Assembly (NCBI RefSeq): GCF_000002235.5
Contig: NW_022145606.1
Location: 17,996,254-18,060,253 of the forward strand
Direction of reading: 5' to 3'
DNA length: 64,000 bases
Origin: Strongylocentrotus purpuratus
Taxonomy: Eukaryota; Echinodermata; Echinoidea; Camarodonta; Strongylocentrotidae
Positions 44,401 to 53,305 of this stretch are shown here, in pieces; the first letter of the stretch is position 1; each line of letters opens with the position of its first letter. Below the pieces are notes generated by a model. That model was not told where the DNA came from, ran no database searches, and saw nothing but the letters and a program-made list of their open reading frames with translations. A program made the position numbers and the translations under genes.

Positions 44401-46964
44401 TGTGAGCGTGGCACACCAGCGCATGCACGGAACAGTGTTCTTGGCACGCTATGAGTTTTAAAAAAATAAAAAAAATGTCGGCGGCCATCTTGAAAATAGC
44501 CTGACTGTGAGGGAAAATGTACCGAGTGGCCATTTTAAGAAAAAAAGGAAAAAAAAGGGTCTCCTCCCTATTTTTCAAAAAAACAGGACGCTAAACATTT
44601 TTTCTGTTATCATAACATACAGTAATCTTAATTGGTATAGCAGGCACGTAGCCACTGGGGGAGGGGGGGGGGGGGGTCACATGCCCCCCAATTTTTTTCC
44701 AAGATCGATTGAACTTTTTGTAGACTCCTCCCCAGGACGTCGATCAATTACATGTATGTGCCCCCCCCCCCCCCAAGCATCAAACTCTGGCTACGACCCT
44801 GATTTGGAGGGCCACAAAAATTGTGAAATCAATTCCGCGGGCAAATGAGTAAAATAGGGTGTTTTAACAGCAACATTTAACATTGCAAGTGGCACGATAG
44901 AAATATGTAGGTCAGTGCCTGTGTCAGTGGTGAATGAGCCAAATTATGATGTTCAAAAACACATCACAATAATTCAACATAGAATTTATTAGAAAGCCAG
45001 TTGATAAGGAGAAACGCTTTATGAATAGATGCATTCAAGGGAGGGGGGTGGCCTGTAACCCCCCCCCCCCTTCCCCAGTGAAAAAAATACACGGGGGCTC
45101 GGGGCGAATTAGCCCCCAAAATGCCAAAAAGAGCTCCCGAAAGTCTTAAAAGAGCCCTAAAAAATGTGCATAGAGTTCAATGCAAAACAAATTAAAGATT
45201 GTTATTTTCATACTAGCAAGCTTGAAAAGTAGCCCCCGAAATGTTTAAAGTATTTTTTCCCTGCCCCCCCCCCCCACGCACACTTTTCAAGAAAGAAATG
45301 ATAATTTCTATATTAATAAATTATTGTTTTATTATTGATAATCCATTCTTAAATACCGTTAAAAACTTAAATTGCTTAAATTTACTCAATTTTTGTTCAT
45401 GTTTTCCCAGGATCGTTCCAGCTCCTGCATGGTGATGAAATAGGTCTATCACAACCTACATTGTCAAAACTCATAGCAGATGTCTCTTCTCAGCTAGCAG
45501 CCTGGCGTAGGAGATACATTCATTTCCCGGACCAACTTCATGGCATTCAACAGGCATTCTACGACTACTCAAACTTCCCTGGAGTCATCGGGGCAATTGA
45601 TTGCACACATGTTCCCATTCAAAATCCTGGTGGAGAGTTTGGTCAAACATTCATAAATCGCAAGAGCAGGTCATCGATTAATGTTCAGGTAAACAAATAA
45701 ATGATACAGGTCTACTGCTGTTTAATAAAGTGTAAGCTATTTCCAGTTATTGGCTTTCCTGGAAATGAAATCACTCATTTTTTTTTCAATATTGAATATC
45801 CACCACTCAGTATTCAAGACTTTCAAGTGTGATATTTCTCTCTCTTTTTTGGTTGTGTTTACTGAAATGCAGGCAGTCTGTTCATTTGACGGCACTTTGA
45901 CGAACATCGTTGCTCGCTGGCCAGGTGGAACGCATGATTCCAGGATATTCAGAGAATCAGCGCTGAAACAAAGGCTTGAACAAGAAAGTCATGAGCCCAG
46001 GTGGCTCCTCGGTGACAGTGGGTACGTATTTTTTCCTTAGTCCTCAAAATTTGAATTTAAAAGGGGTAATCATTCATTGTTGTGAGAAATCCTAAGGTTA
46101 TGGGGACACTTAATTCACTTTACTCTTTAATCCCATACCATTAGAAATCGAATTTTGAATACCGGTAGCTAACTCCTCTGCATCCAACTGGGTTGGGTTT
46201 CAAAATGACCACCTGGACATGTAATCATTGTTCCAAAATGCTTGTTTTCATGTTAGTTGATGAAGCTTCTCTGTCCATATATGTTTTTTTTTACTCATTT
46301 CCATTGTGAGTTCATCCACAAAAAATAAATAACATCATAGGGGTGTTAATCCATATTGCCTTGTAATTTTATAACCCCCCCCCCTCATAAAATATTTTTT
46401 GTTTAATGTTTGAACATCCGGAACTTTCATTATTTTTTCTCCTGTATTATAGTGTTTTATGAACTTTATTGATCTCTGCTTTATTATTCAAATGGATCAC
46501 CTTAGAATAAATGGCATATGAAAAGCATACAGAGGATGCAAGTACATATCCTATAAATCCATGATAAATAGATTACAGAGTTTTATCATGGATGTACTTT
46601 TTCATTTCTTTATAGATATGCCTCTCAGCCATTCCTCATGACACCTCTTCTACATCCCGGAACGGCATCAGAAGAGCGTTATAACAGAGCACATAAAAGA
46701 GGTCGCAATGTGATTGAAAGAACATTTGGTAGAATGAAGCGAAGGTTTCCCTGCCTAAATGGTTTACGTTTGAAGTTGCAAACAACACTTACAGTAATTG
46801 TTGCAGTTGCAGTACTGTGGAATATTTCTATTCAGCATGGTGACCCAGAAGTGGATGGAGAAGTGCTGCCTGAAATTCTTGGTGACCATTTGCCTCCCCC
46901 TGGTGCTAACAACTTAGAAGGTCAATTGAGAAGGCAAAATCTGATAAGAGAGCATTTTGCATGA
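38430..46964 (+). CDS. Harbinger transposase, five exons, intact
   Basis: DDE transposase of the PIF/Harbinger (HARBI1-like) family, which cuts and pastes the element together with its Myb-like partner. Exons are 38430-38560, 43228-43418, 45411-45688, 45873-46021 and 46616-46964, total 1098 nt, 365 aa, with GT-AG junctions whose phases all agree. Exon 2 has the N-terminal RYRLSK and LLTVLRFYAVG. Exon 3 begins GSFQLLHGDEIGLSQPTLSK and contains PGVIGAIDCTHVPIQ, with the first catalytic Asp, and FINRKSRSSINVQ. Exon 4 has RWPGGTHDSRIF and ends in LLGDSGY (second Asp) across the junction. Exon 5 has RYNRAHKRGRNVIERTFGRM (catalytic Glu), then KRRFPCL. No stop or frameshift was seen. A short extra segment (DIIPWKSSPKMST) around the first junction is unusual, and the exon 2 acceptor could be 3 bases further on. 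Intron 1 holds the LINE. Confidence 0.88.
38638..41475 (-). CDS. LINE ORF2: endonuclease and reverse transcriptase
   Basis: A 945-codon open frame from the upstream GTG used here; the frame is actually open back to about 41676. The N-terminal third is an APE-type endonuclease (CEIYPKH, VGCIYRSPNSNND, IVIMGDFNLPHINW, IGKSDHLVLEF). The centre is reverse transcriptase: TKSPGPDNVHNRILKEL, PIYKKGDKRKPSNYRPVSLT, FGFRKGRSCVTQLL, IYLDYSKAFDTVPHQRLLQK, SGVPQGSVLGPTLFLIYVND and the catalytic FADDTKLYS. After RT come LGVIFDDKMSFSNHI, RPALEYCSPVWHPYKKK and the terminal RVVNEWNGLPSYV. The FADD box and LEYCSPVW pattern fit CR1/Jockey-group LINEs. No stop is present, so it looks translatable. No ATG precedes the MGDFNLP box, so start by coupling to ORF1 or at a non-ATG codon is likely. 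Confidence 0.93.
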   Translation of the reverse strand: MDSLLNKRIELEARLSVANPDVLALCEIYPKHCLLPVDEAELQLKGYDLYLPSKSHRGVAIYCKKNLQSRYFFVDGIDFEEHVWCLISDGSEEILVGCIYRSPNSNNDNDHTLLQLLEEIDRLHHNRIVIMGDFNLPHINWNIPSATGPDTCFSYEFVDTLQDLYMSQLVTEPTRMREGQTSNVLDLIITDQEDMIESLVTSSPIGKSDHLVLEFKVVVSNMSCKTTNLEHYAFFKGDFEGMRKFVYKNEVFDIHVTHTDDVLNCTSNAIVERINEVTNTFVPKFKSRAKDRPLWMNAAVRKVICEKHRAWNRFQKTRSQQDRDKFKKIRNEVTRIVTDAKKSFEKKLTSDLKTNPKCFWKYVKSKTKTKSSIGSLEKPDGGYAETDTEKANTLNNFFVSVFTREDLANIPRCDPRINTSLDNVEFTESAVREAIKKLNQTKSPGPDNVHNRILKELGDYIAKPLTELFNLSMSKGQVPARWKEAYVTPIYKKGDKRKPSNYRPVSLTSTLCKMMESFIRDVIVDHMDRHELYTDNQFGFRKGRSCVTQLLDVSEAWYKELDSGRSIDCIYLDYSKAFDTVPHQRLLQKIESYGISGNLLNWIQSFLSGRSQQVMVNRKTSTESNVTSGVPQGSVLGPTLFLIYVNDLPDVIQSNECKVKLFADDTKLYSSIANIDDGKTLQSELNNLLTWSTTWQLPFNIEKCKVIHYGRSNPLCDYTMNDVNKPLPAVHHEKDLGVIFDDKMSFSNHIDTACNVANRKLGIIKRTFSTMDNKGLTQLYKSIVRPALEYCSPVWHPYKKKHILKVEKVQRRATKLLQPLRNLQYKLRLEQLNLPSLSYRRHRSDMLQVYKILHGIDDLQSTNFFHRTTVTVTRGHQFKLQKKHVKSKLRQSSFSQRVVNEWNGLPSYVAESPSLNSFKSNLDKYWSLKKDKFNPDELFNCPCSS
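41600..42774 (-). CDS. LINE ORF1 with PHD-type finger, one frameshift
   Basis: Structural nucleic-acid-binding protein of the LINE. ATG at 42774 opens 298 codons. Residues 1-80 are Ser/Lys-rich. Residues 81-137 form a PHD-like zinc finger (HACGGPCG, IECERCNKWFCLPCSSLS, HWYCHTCEV), as known for CR1 ORF1 proteins. Residues 140-220 are heptad-like helix, probable coiled coil. Then comes an RRM-like segment (NIIIQGMTEYRSDDPSERLY, RLRRLGQRS). The frame closes at 41878 just after DKPRPRP. A second frame continues directly with LLVEFHSKQSTTDAKKKARN, then MTKKERAKRRELVEELRRR and NWFIRDDRLVKW, to TAA at 41600-41602. The conserved RPRPLLVEF is split, so this copy carries a one-base shift in a C run near 41890. 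Confidence 0.85.
44084..44597. mobile_element. 514-bp MITE with 12-bp perfect termini
   Basis: Starts TGTTTAGCGTCC and ends GGACGCTAAACA, a perfect inverted pair. Inside are (GATCTA)n near 44186-44202 and a region rich in GTGGCACGC/ATGCACG words (44315-44455). An AT dinucleotide flanks GTTTAGCG on both sides, so an AT target duplication (ISL2EU-like) is possible but unproven. It lies in intron 2 of the transposase gene. Confidence 0.65.
44641..44801 (+). mobile_element. 161-bp hAT MITE
   Basis: CAGGCACGTAGCCACTG to CTCTGGCTACGACCCTG, with a poly-G tract, CCAAGATCGATTGAACTTTT, GACGTCGATCAATTACATGT and a poly-C tract. Same family as 18802-18942 and the right end of 7735-8992. No clear 8-bp duplication remains. 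Lies in transposase intron 2. Confidence 0.8.
45075..45290 (-). repeat. Second copy of the 61-260 dispersed repeat
   Basis: Reverse complement of 61-260: CAGTGAAAAAAATACACGGG, GGGCTCGGGGCGAATTAGCC, CCAAAATGCC, AAAAGAGCCC, ATAGAGTTCAATGCAAA, then poly-C. Lies in transposase intron 2, about 120 bases before exon 3. Confidence 0.7.
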
Positions 46965-47077
46965 TTGAGAGAAAACTTATCTGATGACAGTACCCACTAT
47001 GTACTGTTTCAGAAGCTCAATTCACTCTGCAATATGTTCACCATCCCTTTATTCGCTTTCATCGATTAAAACATATG

Positions 47078-47117
47078 GGGTGGTGTTCTACTATTTTATA
47101 GTTCCTCTAAATATGAG
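47078..47117 (+). repeat. Internal Harbinger terminus-like sequence
   Basis: GGGTGGTGTTCTACTATTTT ATAGTT then CCTCTAAA matches the reverse complement of the right Harbinger end (51977 inward) at 25 of 26 bases, then again after a 4-base gap. That is closer than the match between the two outer ends. It lies 114 bases after the transposase stop, facing the right end across the Myb gene. Confidence 0.8.
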
Positions 47118-47312
47118 GGATGTTCCATGAAGCTGCTCTTAAGATTTAACTTTGGGTATGAACAACTTCAAGAATGTCTAAAGGTGTTGAAACATAAATG
47201 AAATTTTCAAAAATGTTCTCTTAAAAATTGTAACCAACTTCCATTGTAATTCTGATCATTCAAAAAAAGAAGAAAAAAAAGAAAACTGTACCAAAACTAC
47301 TGTTTGCATTAA

Positions 47313-47693
47313 AGGTAAAGACCAGTATTGGAAATGTCCCAATTTCAAAAAATGAAATGGAAGCTCTTATTACCAATCATGTGAAAGAATATGTTTTGAC
47401 CAATACATGATGATAGAAATTTTGCCGGGAAACCGCCTACTTATTGATATATTTGGTAAATTAGTTTATCTATCGGTGTGTGAGAGATAAACGCATGTGT
47501 CGTCCCATATACATCTTTCTGTGTACAGTGCTTGTAACTTAACGAAGACTGGGCCAAATTTCTTATCATTTTGATGATTCCAGCACCTTGCAGTACACAC
47601 CAATACTTATATGCTAGGAGATCAACCTTTTCTGATCGATTCCACAACGTTTCTTTCACAATGCAATCGTGTGACCATAACTGGTCTTTATCT
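47313..47693 (+). mobile_element. 381-bp TTAA MITE
   Basis: TTAA flanks (47309-47312, 47694-47697). Termini AGGTAAAGACCAGTATTGG and CATAACTGGTCTTTATCT. Complete copy of the family at 28419-28791, 6417 (cut) and 63040-63200 (fragment). A 104-codon minus-strand frame spans it, but shows no transposase features. Confidence 0.9.
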
Positions 47694-48431
47694 TTAAAAA
47701 CGATTGGTAAATCATAAATGAAATTATCCACCGTCATGTATTTAAACTTCATCATTTTAGAAAAAATATATATCTAAAATATATAAGTGCTCATACAATG
47801 AAGAACAGCTCAAAAATGCTCAATTGTGTCGGATACGGTGGAATCACAAATCACAGCGCCGCCTATTATCACTAGTGTTTAGTGATGTTTATTACTAGTA
47901 CCGGTAATGAATTATTTGAAATATTGACAAAAAATAAAAGCTGTGGCATATCAGATTTATTTGAACATTCTTGATGGAGAATGTTAGGAAAGCATATCTG
48001 AGGTCAAATTTTTGTGCTTTTTCTAAAAACATCAGTCTAATTGACTGATGACTTACCTACTTATGACTTATGGTAATTTCATTTGGTTGCTGGTATTTTG
48101 CTGCGCTGCATCGGTTGGGAGTCGTCAGCCAAAGAGCTGAAAATTTGTCCTGTCGCGGCTTGGTGGTTGTGGAGATGTCAATTTTGAACCCACTGTATTA
48201 TCACATGCCCTCCAAATATTGTTCAAGTCGAGATCCTTTTATACAGAATTGCACAGTATTCATTTGTAATATTTGATAACATGTTTAATCTTACATTCAA
48301 AGTGCCAGACATTCAGCAAGGAATTTTAATGTAACAAATAATTCACAGATGCACAAAGTACTCGAATTATTACCCCTTTAATGTCTATATGAAAGATCAA
48401 ATGATGCAGTTGCCAAACGAACCAAACACAA

Positions 48432-51400
48432 CTATATTTCAAGTTGGCAGTTCAGTTGGTCCATTTTCTTCAACAGTACTTTCTTCTCGAGTTCGAGGAT
48501 TTCTACTCTGAGAGAATGTTCTTTCTCCATGTGTTGTATTTTGGTGTTGTGCTCCTGCAGCGCCAAGTCTTTCATCACTTCTTCCAAGGATGACTTAGGA
48601 TGGGGGGAAGGAGATGGTGTTCTCTCACTTCTCTGTCTCTTAGATTTTGTCCTGAGAAAGTGAAAAATTGATGGTATTTATTTAATTATGTATTTACTTA
48701 TAAATATATAATTGATAATTTATTAATTCAGTTATTGCTTAATTCAATTACAATGTTTATTGTAGTATTCAAACTGCAATAATTCTGATGTAATTGTATT
48801 TATTTCTTGCCTACATAAATTTATTTATTGTAATTTGTGAGACATTGGTATACAGTTTTAAAAAATGTATAAAGATGATGGAGAATAAAATGTGATTTTT
48901 TTTTTCCTTATCAATAAATTTGCCATCAAGAGATTCATGATTTTTGTACTGAAATTGCCAATATTATTAACTATGAAAGTTAGTCCTCACCATGGGGAAG
49001 GAAGTGCTTGGTTGCTTGTTGATGTTGATGCAGAGTTCCAGATGGAAGGGGTCTCATTAAGAGGATGACTTGGGAGAGAGGGAGTGACAGTGTGTTGTTC
49101 TTCCAAGGATGACTCAGGATGGGGGGAAGGAGTTGGTGTTCTCTCACTTCTCTGTCTCTTAGATTTTGTCCTGAGAAAGTGAAAAATTTATCGTATTGTT
49201 TTAATTATGTATTTACTTATTACTGATAATTTAGTAATTGAGTTATTGCTTAATTCAATTACAATGTTTCTTGAAGAATAAAATGCGATTTGTTTTCCTT
49301 ATCAATAAATTTGCCATCAAGAGATTCATGATTTTTATACTAAAATTGCCAATATTATTAACTATGAATGGTACTAGTCCTCACCATGGGGAAGGAAGTG
49401 CTTGGTTGCTTGTTGATGTTGATGCAGAGTTGCAGATGGTAGTGGTCTCATTAAGATGATGACTTGGGAGAGAGGGAGTGACAGTGTGTTGTTCTTTAGT
49501 CTCTTGACGTCCGATGAACTCAGGGTTGTCGTCAGAACTAGTTATAAGAATATAAACATACAACAGTATAAGTAGAAACTATGTGTATCCATTCTTACTG
49601 CAACCCCCAATACAAATATGTATCACCCCCCCCCCACACACACACACATGTATATACCTCCTCCCCCCCCCCCCCCAAAAAAAAAAAATATATATAAAAA
49701 AAAAAAAAATAAATAAATAAATAATAAATAAATAAATAAATAAATAAAAATAAAAATAAATAAAGTAAAATAAATAAATAAAAATAAAATATTTAAAAAA
49801 ATAAAAAAAATAAAGAAATATCTAGTTCATGGCAAATTCATAATTATTTTTTTTCAAAATGTATACTATAATTTCTGTAAGGCCAGATGAGTAATGTGTA
49901 TTTTGGGCATATAATTCATATCAAATTACAAATGAGAATATGCTTCCTTAAAATAATAAGGGTTATATTCAAGAAATATGTTTCTAGTAAATAATGTAGA
50001 AAGATTGCCAGAATTAAAAAAAAAGAAACCCCCATTACCACAACAACAGAAAAAGACAAATAAATAAAAACAGTTAATACAAACAAAACCTGTGATCGAT
50101 CAAAGCTGACCCATAACGCAGTTGTGCAATTCTAAACTTTTTTCAATTGGGCATTGGCGTAAAAAATTAAATGACTTATAACAAAAAAAAGCTGAGACCA
50201 GGTCCATGCGCGCTGAGCTAGCCTATCTCGAGCCCTGGGTCCAACTATTATTTAAGGCCGTATAGGCTTTGAAAATGGATAAATGAAATAAATAAAGCTG
50301 AATCCAGGTCCATGCTTAGCTAGCCTATCTCGATCCCGAGGTCTAACGGTTAAGTCTACATAAGCATTGAACATGGACTTGGTCCTACTGGAATTAGATC
50401 TAGGACTAAACTTTTCAGCATGCACGTTCGTACGTACGTACGTGCAGCACCTGCACGGCAATCACAAAGTGTGTGTGTGTGGCCGCTCGCGCTATACGGC
50501 GCGCCGTAGCGCGGGCGGCCACACACACGGCGGTCCGTCTAGTCTATATCGTCTACAGTATAAACGCGCTGATGTTTGAGTTGCGAATCGATTCAGATTG
50601 TTTTTATTTTTGTATCCGTCAACCAGATTTAATTCGTGATATGAAAAAGTAATGTAGACTTCTACATTAAAAAAAACCTAGCTTGACTAATTGCATGTCT
50701 AATTTAATTACATGTAGGGGTCTAGGTCTATTAGATGATGTCTCGTTCAAAGGCTGTTTATTCAGACAATGTGTAGACTAGATCTAGTTTCGTTTATTTA
50801 GGAATGTGATTATTTATTTACTTTCATTTCATTCCCTGCTTTCTCTCTCTCTCCCTTTCTCTCGTTATACCTCCCCTTTTCTCTCAGCCTCTCTCTTCCT
50901 ATCCTTTTCGCTCTATCACTCTCTCCCTTTAATCAGCTATATGCCTTCCCCTACTCTTTTAGTTCCTGCAAGTACATCCTTTCATTTAATGTATATAAAC
51001 AAGCACAAAATAATTATTTGAATTGTCATTATGCTATTGATTTAGATCTATTTACTAATGCTACGCTTTGTAATGAATATACTGCAGGCTACTACTGTAC
51101 TGTTCGTAAAATGACCTTTTCAGCTTTGTGCTGCTGGTCGATAATTGTATCAATTAATAACATAATAAATAAGTCAAAAATAATAACTTACTAGGTGATT
51201 TCGAACTCCTGAGATAGATGTATCACTTTCGCCTGTTTCGGGGCTCCTCCAAGATACTCTAGGGCAGACACTGCTTCATCATTGTATTGCGTCACCGACG
51301 CATCGTCATCAAAAGGATTGTGTATCTGCTTGAACTCGTTTGGGATGATGTCCCGCAGGACGGAGGTCATCTGAGAGATTTTTGCCTCCACTTGACCTCC

Positions 51401-51694
51401 TCCTGTTTTCATTATAGCCTGTCTATAATGGCTCCATTCTGTCTTGGCAGTTTGCTTCATCCTTTTCCACTGTTCCAAACATGATTTTGCCCCCCCTTGT
51501 CGAACGTATCGGGCATGAAATTTTTCGGAAATGTCATCCCATGCACTTGATTTGCTCGACACAGTTTCGAAGTCATTCCTCTTGGATTCCACGATATGCA
51601 CTCTTTCTGAAACTAGTTGAAGGAGACAATTCTTTTCGTCCGCTGTCCAATTAGCGGACCTTGGACCTCTTGGTTTGGAAGTATGTGAAGCCAT
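48432..51694 (-). CDS. Harbinger Myb/SANT-like protein, four exons, intact
   Basis: Second protein of the Harbinger element; in known Harbingers it binds DNA and helps bring transposase to the nucleus and the ends. Exons on the minus strand are 51694-51192, 49537-49385, 49170-48991 and 48651-48432, total 1056 nt, 351 aa. All GT-AG junctions are phase 2 and agree. Exon 1 holds the trihelix/Myb-like domain, residues about 13-90 (SANWTADEKNCLLQLVSERV, WDDISEKFHARYV, KSCLEQWKRMKQTAKTEW). Exons 2-3 form a Ser/Thr/Pro-rich linker, with EEQHTVTPSLPSHPLNET and SASTSTSNQALPSPW present twice. Exon 4 carries TKSKRQRSERTPSPSPHPKS, a basic likely nuclear signal, and a coiled-coil end (HSLRVEILELEKKVLLKKMD). 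Exon 3 arose by local duplication. No stop or frameshift was seen. Confidence 0.85.
48588..49440. repeat. Internal exon-intron duplication in the Myb gene
   Basis: CTCACCATGGGGAAGGAAGT GCTTGGTTGCTTGTTGATG occurs at 48986 and 49379, and GATGACTYAGGATGGGGGGAAGGA at 48590 and 49107, with similar intron sequence between (TTAATTATGTATTTACTTAT, GCTTAATTCAATTACAATGT, TTATCAATAAATTTGCCATC). A unit of about 400-500 bp with an exon and its intron has been doubled, keeping both splice sites and frame. Confidence 0.85.
49628..49815. repeat. Poly-C, poly-A and (TAAA)n low-complexity block
   Basis: (CA)n, poly-C, then about 140 bases of AAATAAATAAAT-type sequence in Myb intron 1. Confidence 0.95.
50190..50360. 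repeat. Tandem pair of about 108 bp
   Basis: AGCTGAGACCAGGTCCATGC ... CTAGCCTATCTCGAGCCC and AGCTGAATCCAGGTCCATGC ... CTAGCCTATCTCGATCCC, about 108 bases apart, in Myb intron 1. Function unknown. Confidence 0.7.
50471..50528. repeat. Long near-perfect palindrome
   Basis: GTGTGTGTGGCCGCTCGCGC TATACGGCGCGCCGTAGCGC GGGCGGCCACACACAC folds on itself around CGGCGCGCCG with only a few mismatches. It is very GC-rich in AT-rich surroundings and lies in Myb intron 1. It may be the relic of a foldback insertion or a hairpin-forming site. Confidence 0.75.
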
Positions 51695-51984
51695 CTTGGG
51701 AGATGAGAGCAGACGATACAACGATACGCTATAGATCAACTGAGCATGCGCAGTAGAAGCAGACTACATCACCATGGTGAATAATCTGTGGTTGAACATT
51801 AAGCTCGGATTAAGATTTAGTCTAGACTTAGTCTGAGGGTTAGCTAGACCTTGCTATCAGAATACCAACAAGAGATAATCTACACTTAGTATGGAGGTCC
51901 TGACTAAGTGCTGATTAACTAAGCTCGGGCTAACTTTAGTTTAGAGGAACTAACTATAAAATAGTAGAATACCACCCAATAAGT

Positions 51985-52225
51985 TTTAGTATGTTCTTTG
52001 TTTTTTGTTCTGTTCTTTTGTTCTCGTTTTCCGGTATGTGTGTTTTTAGGGGTAGGCTTTTATATAAGGAATCCCTCCTTTCTGCCTATCCCAAATGGTC
52101 TTATAAATTGCCATTGTATTTGTTATCACTTTTTTTTTGTAACTCCATTCTGTATTTGTATGTTTTAAATGTTTTTATGAAGAGTGTTGACTAAACTTTG
52201 AATTTGAATTTGAATTTGAATAATA
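51985..52225 (+). mobile_element. LINE 3' tail
   Basis: Sequence ending GTGTTGACTAAACTTTGAATTTGAATTTGAATTTGAATAA. The (TTGAAT)n tail after a 3' UTR with TTTCTGCCTATCCCAAATGG is typical of L2/CR1-group 3' ends. It begins right beside the Harbinger right terminus. Confidence 0.55.
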
Positions 52226-52227
52226 CA

Positions 52228-53305
52228 GTGAGCCCAAAAATATTAAACACAAGGCGAAAGCTGAAGACTTAAATGCACAATATTTCATGTCATTTCATTT
52301 ATTATAATTTGTTTAAATCTAAATGATTATAATTATATTTGAGCAGAACAATGACTAAACATTGGATAAATGGAACTAACAAAGAGAGAAAGAGACATAT
52401 TATTTGCGGGGTACTCATCAATTATTTTGTTTTCATTGTTATTATCATATTGACTGGTAGGGGGGCAGTTGTAACTGGAGCGCGTGTCATCCAACGCAAA
52501 AACATTATCACATTATGAACCAACGTCTCTTAACTCTAAACTATTATAAGTACTATTACCCTCGCTTTAGCTCCGGCAGTTGTAGCCCCCAATACATTCA
52601 AGGAATAAATCCAACTAGGTAGACCTACATATTTATACCCACTTCATACACCAAGGTTTAGCGTGACAAACATAGATTGATGTCTTGCGAAAATAACTCA
52701 TTGATAACAAAGTGGAGGTAAGAACTACATAAAATTATAATACGTGAGCCCAAAAATATAAAACACAAGGCGAAAGCTAATGACTAAAGGCTTGTATTAC
52801 ATTTCATTTCATTTATCATAACTTGTTTCAATATACATGAGTATAATTATATTTGAGCAGAACAATGACTAGACATTGGGTAAATGGAACCAACAGATAG
52901 AGAAAGATATATATTATTTGCGAGTGTACTCAATCATTATTTTGTTTTCATTATTATTATCATATTGACTGGTAGGGGACAGTTGTAACAGGAGCGCTTG
53001 TCATCCAACGCAAAATCATTATCACGTTATGAACCAAAGTCTCTTAACTCCTCTAAACTATTATAGGTACTATTAACCTCGCTTTAGCTCCGGCAGTTGT
53101 AGCGCTCAATACATTCAAGGAATAAATCCAAGTAGGTAGACCTCCATATTTATACCCACTTCATACACCAAAGTTTAGCGTGGCAAACGTAGATTAATGT
53201 CTTGCGAAAGGACTTAGGTGCTACCGGAGGGATTCAAATCCCGTAACTTTTGGTTCACAGTCCAGAAACTTATCCACTAGACCACATCACCTATACTTCC
53301 AAATG
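52228..53305 (-). repeat. Tandem 513-bp duplication ending in a SINE head
   Basis: Copy 1 (52228-52730) and copy 2 (52741-53230) share GTGAGCCCAAAAATAT, ACACAAGGCGAAAGCT, GAGCAGAACAATGACT, CATATTGACTGGTAGGGG, CCTCGCTTTAGCTCCGGCAG and ATGTCTTGCGAAA. On the minus strand only copy 2 keeps a tRNA-like head (about 53303-53225: TGGTCTAGTGGATAAG, GGGATTTGAATCCC) and the SINE body CCTTTCGCAAGACATTAATC. So a SINE plus flank was duplicated, or copy 1 lost its head. Confidence 0.7.

Larger units (their letters stand above)
38220..51977 (+). mobile_element. Harbinger transposon, two genes, probably complete
   Basis: PIF/Harbinger DNA transposon bounded by GGGTGGTATTCT (38220-38231) and AGAATACCACCC (51966-51977). 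Two convergent genes start close to the ends: transposase (ATG 38430, plus) and a Myb/SANT-like protein (ATG 51694, minus). This is the two-gene layout known for autonomous animal Harbingers. Each end has a second GGTATTCYGATA motif about 95-110 bp inward (38223 and 38314 on the left; 51857 on the right) and CTTAAGTC/CTAGACTTAGTC words, which may be protein-binding subterminal repeats. The span includes a LINE of about 4.5 kb and several MITEs, so the original element was probably about 8 kb. Flanking trinucleotides (ACG and AAT) do not match. A LINE tail begins at about 51985 and may have altered the right flank. Confidence 0.85.

Noticed and set aside
47441-47755. 104-codon minus-strand frame
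   Set aside because: It lies in the TTAA MITE and its flank; there are no transposase motifs and the same frame is broken in the 28419 copy.
53225-53303. tRNA gene on the minus strand
   Set aside because: Same SINE head; the B box is diverged (GGGATTTGAATCCC) and it joins the SINE body.
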